NCBI GenBank assembly: GCA_023387295.1
Contig: JAEWIG010000103.1
Coordinates: forward strand, 1-10,335
DNA length: 10,335 bases
Direction of reading: 5' to 3'
Source of the DNA: Bacillota bacterium
GTDB lineage: Bacteria; Bacillota; Bacilli; Bacillales; Cytobacillaceae
Under the pieces are notes generated by a model that did no database searches, had not been told where the DNA came from, and was given only the letters and a program-made list of their open reading frames with translations. The translations under genes and the position numbers were made by a program. Shown piece by piece: positions 1 through 6,278 of the stretch (positions are counted from its first letter, which is position 1; each line of letters opens with the position of its first letter).

Positions 1-672
1 TATAGTTTACTTATTCAACACTTTATTGATAAAGAAACGATTCAAAAAATAAAAGCAGGAACTTTTCTTTTTCAAGAAAAAGATAGAGTTGAACATATTT
101 ATATTCTATTATCTGGGAGCATCGCCCTTGGAAGACTCCATCCAACTGGAAAGGAATTTACGTTAAAAATTTTAACTGGTGAGGAAATTCTTGTTGAATA
201 TCAATTATTTAAACCTTCTCCCCGTTATCTCTTTTACGCAAAAGCTATGACAGATTGTGAAGTCTTTATGATCGATCGAGAAAAATTCGAACAATTTATT
301 TTAGAAGATAGTCATCGTTTAAGCACGATGACATCATGGTTAAGCACAAGATATTTAAAAGCACAAATGAAGTGTCAGGATTTAATTATAAACGGGAAAA
401 AAGGTGGCCTCTACTCCATTCTCATCCGACTTTCCACTAGCTATGGAGTGATGACTGATAAAGGAATCCTAATTGATTTGCCACTGACTCATCAAGAGCT
501 AGCCAACTTAACATTTGGAACCAGAGAAGTGATTCAACGACTGCTTAAAGAGCTTCGTGAAAAAAACATTATTACGTATGAGCGACAAAAAATTACAATT
601 AAAAACCTAAGTTATTTAAAAGCAGAAGTAGATTGTCAAAATTGCCCTTATGAAATTTGTGGGCTTAACTAG
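1..672 (+). CDS. fnr: Crp/Fnr-family regulator, Bacillus Fnr type with C-terminal Fe-S cluster (5' end cut off)
   Basis: The frame is open from base 1, so the true start lies upstream; 223 residues are visible. Residues 1 to about 110 form a cyclic-nucleotide-binding-type beta-roll, including the stretch IYILLSGSIALGRLHPTGKE. A long dimerisation helix follows, then a winged helix-turn-helix at about 162-185 (THQELANLTFGTREVIQRLL) whose recognition helix carries E176, Q179 and R180. The protein ends in Cys212-X2-Cys215-X4-Cys220 with three residues after the last Cys. This is the arrangement of B. subtilis Fnr, where three C-terminal cysteines and one Asp bind a [4Fe-4S] cluster that senses oxygen. 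Asp127, in QDLIINGKKGG, lies 85 residues before the first Cys and is the likely fourth ligand. By family knowledge it would activate anaerobic respiration genes at TGTGA-N6-TCACA-like sites. About 15 N-terminal residues appear to be missing, by comparison with the 238-residue B. subtilis protein. Confidence 0.88.
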   Translation, partial: YSLLIQHFIDKETIQKIKAGTFLFQEKDRVEHIYILLSGSIALGRLHPTGKEFTLKILTGEEILVEYQLFKPSPRYLFYAKAMTDCEVFMIDREKFEQFILEDSHRLSTMTSWLSTRYLKAQMKCQDLIINGKKGGLYSILIRLSTSYGVMTDKGILIDLPLTHQELANLTFGTREVIQRLLKELREKNIITYERQKITIKNLSYLKAEVDCQNCPYEICGLN

Positions 673-674
673 GA

Positions 675-717
675 ATTTGAAAAGACCCATTGCACATAGC
701 AATGGGTCTTTTCAAAT
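675..717. terminator. bidirectional intrinsic terminator between fnr and yqgC
   Basis: The arms 675-693 and 699-717 form a perfect 19-bp inverted repeat around the 5-nt loop ACATA. The core is GACCCATTGC/GCAATGGGTC. The arms end in A-rich and T-rich runs, so a U tract results in either direction. It lies 2 bp after the fnr stop and 5 bp from the yqgC stop, and should end both converging transcripts. Confidence 0.9.
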
Positions 718-722
718 CAAAT

Positions 723-1205
723 TTATAAAACAACAACAATAAAATATCCAATCATAAACGCCTGGATTAATCCCTTTGTCACTACACTGCTAATAAAGCC
801 GATTACAGAGCCAAAGCCAATTTTCAAGGCTTCCTTCCATTCCTTTTTGTTTACAGCAAATTCAGCAATAATGGCGCCTAAAAAAGGACCTATAATGATA
901 CCAAAGACAGGAATGACAAACGGTCCCAATAGAAGACCAACTGTACTTCCCCAAACTCCCGCCTTTGAACCTCCAAATTTTTTTACTCCAATCAAGTTTG
1001 CCGCATAATCGGCAACAAAGAGCAAAATGACAAACAAACCTTGAATAGTCCAAAATAGCCAACTAAATGGTTCGAACGAAAATAGAACACCAAAGAGGAT
1101 GATTCCCCCTAACAGAAAAATGACGCTCGGAATGATTGGGTAAATAAGCCCGACAAAGGAAATTAAAAATAAGATAATAATGATCGTCCAATAAACATAT
1201 TCCAT
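723..1205 (-). CDS. yqgC: DUF456 family membrane protein YqgC
   Basis: This 160-residue protein is very hydrophobic, with about four membrane segments: residues 5-22, 24-42, 49-68 and a long Gly-rich stretch at 80-120, followed by a further hydrophobic region at 130-159. The pattern of small residues (GGSKAGVWGSTVGLLLGPF, then FGIIIGPFLGAIIAEF) is typical of DUF456, where glycine zippers pack helices in the membrane. Length and appearance match B. subtilis YqgC. The family has no established function and I do not assign one. The ATG at 1205 is preceded by AGGTG with 5 nt spacing. It starts 35 bp after the nptA-type gene on the same strand with no terminator between them, so the two are probably co-transcribed. 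Assignment rests on protein character plus synteny with yqgB. Confidence 0.82.
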   Translation of the reverse strand: MEYVYWTIIIILFLISFVGLIYPIIPSVIFLLGGIILFGVLFSFEPFSWLFWTIQGLFVILLFVADYAANLIGVKKFGGSKAGVWGSTVGLLLGPFVIPVFGIIIGPFLGAIIAEFAVNKKEWKEALKIGFGSVIGFISSVVTKGLIQAFMIGYFIVVVL

Positions 1206-1240
1206 ATTTTCACCTACAATGAAGCAAACTTTTCCTGCTA

Positions 1241-2878
1241 TTATAACTCGCTATCCTCACCTAGTATAGCTTCAGCAATATTTACAGCATGATCGCCAAT
1301 TCTCTCTAAATTACTAATAATATCAACATAGACAATCCCAGCTTGAGGAGAGCATAAACCTTCATTTAAACGGATTATATGCTGCTTGCGCAATTTTCTT
1401 TCCATTTTATCAATGGCTTCTTCCTTTTGAACAACATGTATAGCAGCTTCTTTATCCTTATGATCTAAAGCTTCAATTGCTTCTGATACAGTAGAAATAG
1501 TCAGCTTAAACATTTCTTCCAAGTCAGCCATGGCTTTTTCCGTTATTTTCACTTTATTTGCCTGCTGATATTCGACAAGCTCAATAATGTTTTCATAATG
1601 GTCGCCGATTCTTTCGATATCTCGTATTGTATTCATTAACATAGTATGTTCTTCTGATTCATGCCCTGATATTGAGCTTGTCGCAATTTCCACTAAATAA
1701 TCGGTAATTTTACGATCTAGATTATTAAGCGCATCCTCGAGCTGCATGGCATTCCCTGAATGCTTCGGTAACTTCGTTTTCATAAACTCATGAGTCTCTT
1801 CTAGCCCTTTAATAGCGAACTGTCCCATCCTTAATACTTCTTCCTTAGCTTGTCCTAAAGCAATGGATGGTGATTGCTCAATAAATACCGGATCTAAATG
1901 TCTTGCACGATATTCAATGTGAGAATCTTCACCCGGAATTAATTTTGTCACAATAAACGCTAAGACAGCGACAAATGGTAACTGAATTAAAGTGTTTGTA
2001 GAATTAAAAATTCCATGGGCAAAAGCGATTGTCATTTCAGGATTAAGCCCTAAACCACTCTGTATCGAACTAATTAAATAAGTAAATGGTTTTAACAATA
2101 ATAAAAATATGGTCGTACCAATTAAATTAAATATAACATGCACGGCTGCTGCTCTTTTCGCAGCAACAGATGTTCCGATAGCTGCTAATACGGCTGTAAT
2201 CGTGGTTCCGATATTATCTCCGAAAAGTACAGGTAATGCAGCATTTAAATCTACCAGATTCTCGGAAAACAACCCTTGCAAAATGCCAATTGTTGCACTC
2301 GAACTTTGAACGATGACCGTAAAGACTGTACCCACAATTACACCTAAAATAGGGTTACTACTTAAGCTTACTGTTAATTCATGAAATGACTCGAGCGTAC
2401 TTAGGGGCTTCATTCCACTACTCATTAGCTCTAATCCATAGAATAAAGCACCAAATCCAAAAACAATTTGTCCGACATTATGTACTTTTTTGTTTTTAAA
2501 AAAGAAAAGTAAAATAGCACCGGCTGCTATGATTGGTAAAGCATATTCGCCAACATCAATTCCAATAATGAACGCAGTAACAGTTGTTCCAATGTTCGCT
2601 CCCATAATAACACCAATCGCTTGGCGGAGCGTCATAAAACCTGCACTAACTAAACCAACCGTAATAACAGTTGTTGCCGAGCTACTTTGAATTAGTATGG
2701 TTACAGTGATACCAGCTAGTACACCCATTAGCGGATTTGTTGTGAATCGATCTAACAAATCCCTTAAACGATCACCTGCTGATTTTTGAAGACCGTCTCC
2801 CATATATTTTATTCCAAATAGGAAGATTCCAAGTCCGCCTAAAAATTGAAAGAGCATCTGCTGGATATTTAATTCCAA
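1241..2878 (-). CDS. nptA: Na+/phosphate cotransporter with C-terminal PhoU-like domain
   Basis: This is a type II sodium-phosphate cotransporter (PNaS/NptA family), which imports inorganic phosphate across the cytoplasmic membrane using the sodium gradient. Numbering from the TTG at 2878 gives 545 residues. The N-terminal half contains the two inverted transport repeats of the family: QSSSAT at 64-69 and again at 191-196, each followed by an NIGTT element (95-99 and 222-226). Hydrophobic helices continue to about residue 314. The cytoplasmic C-terminal third (about 340-545) is a helical PhoU-like region with two ERIGDH signatures (422-427 and 525-530), expected to bind metal and tie transport to phosphate status. 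The frame can begin at TTG 2887, but AGGGG (2888-2892) abuts that codon; the TTG at 2878 has 9 nt spacing and is preferred. The gene lies upstream of yqgC in one minus-strand unit. The symbol is a family name; phosphate specificity is inferred. Confidence 0.87.
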   Translation of the reverse strand: MELNIQQMLFQFLGGLGIFLFGIKYMGDGLQKSAGDRLRDLLDRFTTNPLMGVLAGITVTILIQSSSATTVITVGLVSAGFMTLRQAIGVIMGANIGTTVTAFIIGIDVGEYALPIIAAGAILLFFFKNKKVHNVGQIVFGFGALFYGLELMSSGMKPLSTLESFHELTVSLSSNPILGVIVGTVFTVIVQSSSATIGILQGLFSENLVDLNAALPVLFGDNIGTTITAVLAAIGTSVAAKRAAAVHVIFNLIGTTIFLLLLKPFTYLISSIQSGLGLNPEMTIAFAHGIFNSTNTLIQLPFVAVLAFIVTKLIPGEDSHIEYRARHLDPVFIEQSPSIALGQAKEEVLRMGQFAIKGLEETHEFMKTKLPKHSGNAMQLEDALNNLDRKITDYLVEIATSSISGHESEEHTMLMNTIRDIERIGDHYENIIELVEYQQANKVKITEKAMADLEEMFKLTISTVSEAIEALDHKDKEAAIHVVQKEEAIDKMERKLRKQHIIRLNEGLCSPQAGIVYVDIISNLERIGDHAVNIAEAILGEDSEL

Positions 2879-2887
2879 TTTTTCCAA

Positions 2888-2892
2888 CCCCT
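2888..2892 (-). promoter_or_regulatory. ribosome binding site that decides the nptA start
   Basis: On the minus strand AGGGG is followed by TTGGAAAAA and then TTG. The first TTG touches the AGGGG and could not be used efficiently. The second, at 2876-2878, is 9 nt away and gives a protein beginning M-E-L-N-I-Q-Q. Confidence 0.7.
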
Positions 2893-2931
2893 ATTATTTT
2901 ATATTCGACATTTATCAACAAACCCCATACA

Positions 2932-2961
2932 ATTATTATTAAAGTTTGCCTTGGATGTAAA
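2932..2961 (-). promoter_or_regulatory. candidate sigma-A promoter for nptA-yqgC
   Basis: Read on the minus strand, TTTACA (2961-2956, five of six matches to the -35 consensus) is followed after 18 nt by AATAAT (2937-2932, five of six matches to the -10 consensus). Transcription would begin near 2925, leaving a leader of about 30 nt before the ribosome binding site. The region is AT-rich, so other placements are possible. Confidence 0.4.
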
Positions 2962-2977
2962 TATATCTTCGCGTAAA

Positions 2978-3023
2978 TTTACAATACCTTAACATTCGAG
3001 CTAAATATTACATTTGTGTTACA
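2978..3023 (+). promoter_or_regulatory. candidate PhoP-type operator: four TTnACA-like hexamers
   Basis: Four hexamers lie on the + strand: TTTACA at 2978, TTAACA at 2989, ATTACA at 3007 and GTTACA at 3018. Within each pair the starts are exactly 11 bp apart, the phasing of PhoP direct repeats in B. subtilis; the pairs are 29 bp apart. The array sits in the divergent region between a phosphate cotransporter gene (-) and yqgB (+). Relative to the candidate nptA promoter it covers about -53 to -98 and the repeats point away from nptA; relative to the yqgB promoter it lies well upstream. The geometry is therefore suggestive but not canonical. Confidence 0.35.
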
Positions 3024-3062
3024 AAAAGACCTTCATTTAATTATGAGGTAAAGGCGATTGAT

Positions 3063-3090
3063 TTGAGGAAAATTTATTCTCTGGTAAAAT
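3063..3090 (+). promoter_or_regulatory. candidate sigma-A promoter for yqgB
   Basis: TTGAGG (3063-3068) is followed after 16 nt by TAAAAT (3085-3090), with TG at 3082-3083 giving an extended -10. The predicted start near 3097 leaves about 25 nt to the ATG, including the ribosome binding site AAGGGTG placed 7 nt before it. Confidence 0.45.
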
Positions 3091-3122
3091 AACAAAAGGA
3101 ATCTATATAAGGGTGTGTCAAA

Positions 3123-3893
3123 ATGAATATTTTTAAGCAATTTTATAAAAGCATGTATTCACCGAAGGATATTGCATTAACTCGCTTCCAAGGGATAGGA
3201 AAAACAATCCTTTATGTATTTTTTCTTACGCTCGTATCTCTACTTCCTGGTATTTATTACTTTAGCTCAGCTACTATAAATGGACTAGATGAGATACAAA
3301 ATAGCATTAAGAATGAGCTACCAGCCTTTCAGATTTCAGAAGGTACATTACATTCTGATGAAAAAGCTCCCATCATTCTAAATAAAGATAACTTAACGAT
3401 TATTTTTGATTCAACAGGAACGGCGAAAGCTAGTAATTTAGCTAAAAACAAAGATACAATCGCCATTTTGCAGAATGAAGCGATCTTTATTGCCAGCGGA
3501 CAAAGTCAATCTTTGCCCTATTCCATGCTTAGTGATATGACTTTTACAAATGAAGATTTGTTAAACTTGTTTTCATCGCTAGATTCATCATTAGTTATCA
3601 TCATTCCGATCATGATACTAATTATTTATATCTTAACTACAGGCTTAAATTTTATTCAAATCTCTATCCTTGCCGCTCTAGGTTTATTATTAAAAAAATT
3701 ATTAATGAGAAATATTCAATACCGTCATCTATGGCGAATGGCTGCCTATAGTATTACTTTGCCTACAGTATTTTTCACGATAATGGCGGCCTTAAAAACA
3801 ATTGTTCCAAATGGTGCCATTATTAACTGGTTTGTTGCCTATATTGTCTTATATTTAGCCATTAAAGAAGTTCCACTACCTAAAAAGAGATAG
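3123..3893 (+). CDS. yqgB: DUF1189 family membrane protein YqgB
   Basis: This 256-residue protein has one N-terminal membrane segment (about 28-49), an extracytoplasmic region of about 105 residues (50-154), and four C-terminal membrane segments (about 155-174, 178-194, 207-227 and 232-248). The opening FKQFYKSMYSPKDIALTRFQ and this one-plus-four topology with a central outer loop are typical of DUF1189 proteins, of which B. subtilis YqgB is a member as I recall. Function is unknown; the soluble loop has no cysteine and no catalytic motif that I can recognise. ATG 3123 follows AAGGGTG at 7 nt spacing. The gene is divergent from the phosphate cotransporter and ends inside the terminator shared with the chemoreceptor gene. 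Family call is fairly secure; role is open. Confidence 0.8.
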   Translation: MNIFKQFYKSMYSPKDIALTRFQGIGKTILYVFFLTLVSLLPGIYYFSSATINGLDEIQNSIKNELPAFQISEGTLHSDEKAPIILNKDNLTIIFDSTGTAKASNLAKNKDTIAILQNEAIFIASGQSQSLPYSMLSDMTFTNEDLLNLFSSLDSSLVIIIPIMILIIYILTTGLNFIQISILAALGLLLKKLLMRNIQYRHLWRMAAYSITLPTVFFTIMAALKTIVPNGAIINWFVAYIVLYLAIKEVPLPKKR

Positions 3894-3921
3894 AAACGCT
3901 CATGCGTTCTATCTCTTTTTT
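3882..3921. terminator. bidirectional terminator between yqgB and the chemoreceptor gene
   Basis: The left arm AAAAAGAGATAGAAACGC (3882-3899) pairs with GCGTTCTATCTCTTTTTT (3904-3921) across the loop TCAT, with a single-base bulge. T6 follows on the + strand, and the A run gives a U tract on the minus strand. The yqgB stop codon (3891-3893) lies inside the left arm. Confidence 0.85.
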
Positions 3922-3946
3922 GAATTAGGGGTGTAAGCTTTGTACA

Positions 3947-5647
3947 TTAACTGATTTTAAATTTCGAATTAAGTACTTCAAGTGATTGTGATAACAGCGT
4001 TAATTTACCGCCTACTTCATGGCTTTTTTTCACTTTTATCCTTTGTTTTTGTGAAGCTATCATCATTTGCTCAGTACTTGCTAGTGATTGCTGAGCAACG
4101 GAAGCAGAATTTTCCGTCACTGATTCCATTTCAGGTAATGTTTGATTTAATAGAACTAATTCCTGTTCAGCTTTCTTCATCATGTAGCTAACCGCTTCTA
4201 TTTCTAGCATTAATTCATCAAATGATTCTCGACTTTTCGATGCTGTTTTAAGGTGGGTTTGGAAAAGGCTGAACATCTCCTTAAATTCATTTGAAGCTTT
4301 AATAGAAATTGATTCCATCTGCTCAATTGTTCGCTCAATTTCCTCTGTAGCTTCAGAGGATTGCTCAGCCAATTTTCGCACTTCATTAGCAACTACAGCA
4401 AATCCGCTTCCAGACTCTCCAGCTCTTGCTGCTTCGATGGCCGCATTTAATGCCAACAGTTTCGTTTGTCCGGCGATTTGCTGAATGAGTGTAATAACCT
4501 TTGCGATTGACTCTGAATATAATTTCACGTCTTCTACAGTCTGTGCAACACCTCTAAATTCAAGCTCAAAATCATTAAATACGTGAAGAAGATTGCCGAC
4601 ACCTTTTTCACCATTATGGGCAGAAGCATTCATAGAATGTGTTTTCTGCATAACCTCTTTCATTTGCGCAAACATAAGATCCACTGATGCTTTCATTTCC
4701 TGGAACATTTTTATGCTTTCCTCAGAGCTTACAGCAGTTTGCTCTGCACCCATTTTAACTATATGTATCGATTCATTTAGCTGCTCATTTTCTTCTAGTA
4801 CTTGTCTTGACATTTCTCTTAATTCTTTCCCAGTAGTAGATAAATCATAGGTGGTCGTTGAGATTTCATAAAGAAGATTTCCCATTTGCATGATCATTGC
4901 ATTAAAGCTTTTTACAAGTGAGATAATCTCTGGTGTTGTTGTGCTTACTTCGACTTGGATAGCGATATTTCCATTTCGCGCTTCTCTCATCACATCTCTT
5001 AGCTTGGACAACGGCTTCGTTAAACTGCGTACGAGTAAAACAATAATAATTGACGTAATAGAAAGACTGATTAACACCACAAATAATATGTATTTTGCCA
5101 TTTCGTTTATTTCTTTCAAATACTGCTTTTGGGGAATAGTGATTGCATATATTCCCTTTAACTCTTGAACAGATTGAAACGAAATCGTATAAAGCTCTCC
5201 ATTTATTTCTTGATGAATAAGTCCGTTTTGTTTTTTTCTAACTTCTTTTAAAACATCATCGGTAAATGTTACCTTCGCATTTTTACTAATTTGAAAAGGG
5301 ATTGCCCCGTTATTGTTTATAAGATAATAACTTCCCATTAATCCATTCTGAGCAAGTTCTGCATCCTGACTTTTTATGACTTGATTTATCTTTGAAGAAA
5401 ATTTTTCTTCATCACCTACATAGATGAGCATTAAATTTTGGGCGATATCATAAATGGATTTCACTTCTTTTGTTAACCGCTGCTCCATTAAATTTATTGT
5501 GGTTTCTTTTGACTTTTCATAAGAAATATACGCAACGATTGAGACAGTTACAAGCAATAGTCCAATCATTAGTACTAAAAGTCGCGTTTGGAGTGAAAAT
5601 TTTGTTAGTAGTTGATTCATGAAATCTTTTGCCTTTTGAATTGACAA
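3947..5647 (-). CDS. methyl-accepting chemotaxis protein (single-Cache-like sensor, HAMP)
   Basis: This 566-residue transmembrane chemoreceptor would feed CheA/CheW. A short cytoplasmic N terminus leads into membrane segment 1 (about 23-42), an extracytoplasmic sensor of about 140 residues (43-185, Cache-like by size and by the YYLINNNGAI/ELYTISFQSV strands), membrane segment 2 (about 186-206), and a HAMP domain (about 207-260, beginning RSLTKPLSKLRDVM). A long coiled-coil signalling domain follows, with its hairpin tip at about 391-426 (QTKLLALNAAIEAARAGE, then GFAVVANEVRKLAEQ). The tip has K396 where most receptors have Asn, and a GSG where GRG is usual. No C-terminal CheR-binding pentapeptide is visible. 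TTG is the start: AAGGGGTG precedes it by 7 nt, and the next ATG is ten codons in without a comparable site. The ligand cannot be read from sequence. From memory, yqgA lies at this position in B. subtilis. Confidence 0.92.
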   Translation of the reverse strand: MSIQKAKDFMNQLLTKFSLQTRLLVLMIGLLLVTVSIVAYISYEKSKETTINLMEQRLTKEVKSIYDIAQNLMLIYVGDEEKFSSKINQVIKSQDAELAQNGLMGSYYLINNNGAIPFQISKNAKVTFTDDVLKEVRKKQNGLIHQEINGELYTISFQSVQELKGIYAITIPQKQYLKEINEMAKYILFVVLISLSITSIIIVLLVRSLTKPLSKLRDVMREARNGNIAIQVEVSTTTPEIISLVKSFNAMIMQMGNLLYEISTTTYDLSTTGKELREMSRQVLEENEQLNESIHIVKMGAEQTAVSSEESIKMFQEMKASVDLMFAQMKEVMQKTHSMNASAHNGEKGVGNLLHVFNDFELEFRGVAQTVEDVKLYSESIAKVITLIQQIAGQTKLLALNAAIEAARAGESGSGFAVVANEVRKLAEQSSEATEEIERTIEQMESISIKASNEFKEMFSLFQTHLKTASKSRESFDELMLEIEAVSYMMKKAEQELVLLNQTLPEMESVTENSASVAQQSLASTEQMMIASQKQRIKVKKSHEVGGKLTLLSQSLEVLNSKFKIS

Positions 5648-5674
5648 ATATACACACCCCTTCCAATTGTTTTA

Positions 5675-5683
5675 ATTATGCCA
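5675..5683 (-). promoter_or_regulatory. candidate extended -10 promoter for the chemoreceptor gene
   Basis: On the minus strand TGGCATAAT gives TG, one base, then CATAAT (five of six matches to TATAAT), about 28 bp before the TTG start. No good -35 lies 16-18 bp upstream; TTTACA is present but 20 bp away. I see no sigma-D (TAAA-N15-GCCGATAT) element, although many Bacillus receptor genes use one. Confidence 0.35.
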
Positions 5684-5841
5684 AAGGAATATTAAGGGAT
5701 TGTAAAGGGAGCGTAATAATTGCGTGAATATTAGTTCTTTGAACTCATATATTATGTTCTAATTTTTTTGGACAAGCATATTTTATGTAATAGGAAACTG
5801 AACATACTATTGGTAAATTAAAGCTGGAGGTTAGTCCTAAT

Positions 5842-6159
5842 ATGAAACGGCTATTCGTATTACTTGTTACGGTGCTAGTTATATATGTTATTTATTTTGA
5901 CTTAACAACCGGTACCCTGCCTGTTGCACAAATAGAATCCATTGATGTGAAAACAACTAAAATCGCAACGATTCCATATTTCGAAAAGAAAATATCCTCA
6001 GGAGAAACAGTGCTAACAATCGTCGAAGGATATATGGATGGCCCCCTTCCTGTTTCAATAACACAAATGATCGCTGATTTTAAGAAATTAAATAATGGGC
6101 TTCAGCCTGAACAGCTAAAATCTGGTCGAATATATCGTTTTCCTGATTACAAACAATGA
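5842..6159 (+). CDS. yqfZ: small membrane-anchored LysM-like protein YqfZ
   Basis: The 105-residue product begins MKRLFVLLVTVLVIYVIYF, an uncleaved signal anchor or signal peptide (residues 3-18), and then becomes soluble. The C-terminal half (about 46-103) has the ordering of a LysM-type module: SSGETVLTIVE near its start, a central helix (ITQMIADFKKLNNG), and the closing LKSGRIYRFPDY. It resembles B. subtilis YqfZ in size, layout and position just before ispG. By family it would sit outside the membrane and touch peptidoglycan; that role is inferred. ATG 5842 has GGAGG at 5826-5830, a rather long 11-nt spacing, and no better in-frame start exists. I see no terminator between it and ispG, so some read-through is likely. 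Confidence 0.8.
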   Translation: MKRLFVLLVTVLVIYVIYFDLTTGTLPVAQIESIDVKTTKIATIPYFEKKISSGETVLTIVEGYMDGPLPVSITQMIADFKKLNNGLQPEQLKSGRIYRFPDYKQ

Positions 6160-6208
6160 TATTTCTTCAAAGGGACATTAGCTTATTAATTTGGGTACAG
6201 CTTCAATC

Positions 6209-6238
6209 TTGTCAATTTCAACATTTCATTGATACAAT
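6209..6238 (+). promoter_or_regulatory. sigma-A-like promoter for ispG
   Basis: TTGTCA (6209-6214) and TACAAT (6233-6238) are separated by 18 nt, with five of six matches to consensus in the -10. Initiation near 6245 leaves a leader of about 34 nt. This would let ispG be expressed independently of yqfZ. Confidence 0.6.
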
Positions 6239-6278
6239 AGGTAAAGTGATTTATATATAAAAGAGGAGTGAATCTCCA

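Noticed and set aside
2972..2983. Near-palindrome CGTAAATTTACA upstream of nptA as a Fur/Zur-type operator
   Set aside because: It is shorter than and differs from the Zur (TCGTAATnATTACGA) and Fur (GATAATGATTATC) patterns; the direct-repeat reading explains its right half better.
5776..5810. A sigma-E-like pair, GCATATT and CATACTAT, upstream of yqfZ
   Set aside because: Each half resembles the consensus, but the spacer is 20 nt instead of the 14-15 needed, so it is not called as a sporulation promoter.
5648..5841. Possible small RNA or gene in the divergent region between the chemoreceptor gene and yqfZ
   Set aside because: No open frame with a ribosome binding site and no stable hairpin with a U tract is visible; it reads as a simple AT-rich promoter region.
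6160..6278. Possible terminator or riboswitch between yqfZ and ispG
   Set aside because: No stem-loop followed by a T run and no recognisable riboswitch core is present; only a promoter and ribosome binding site can be supported.
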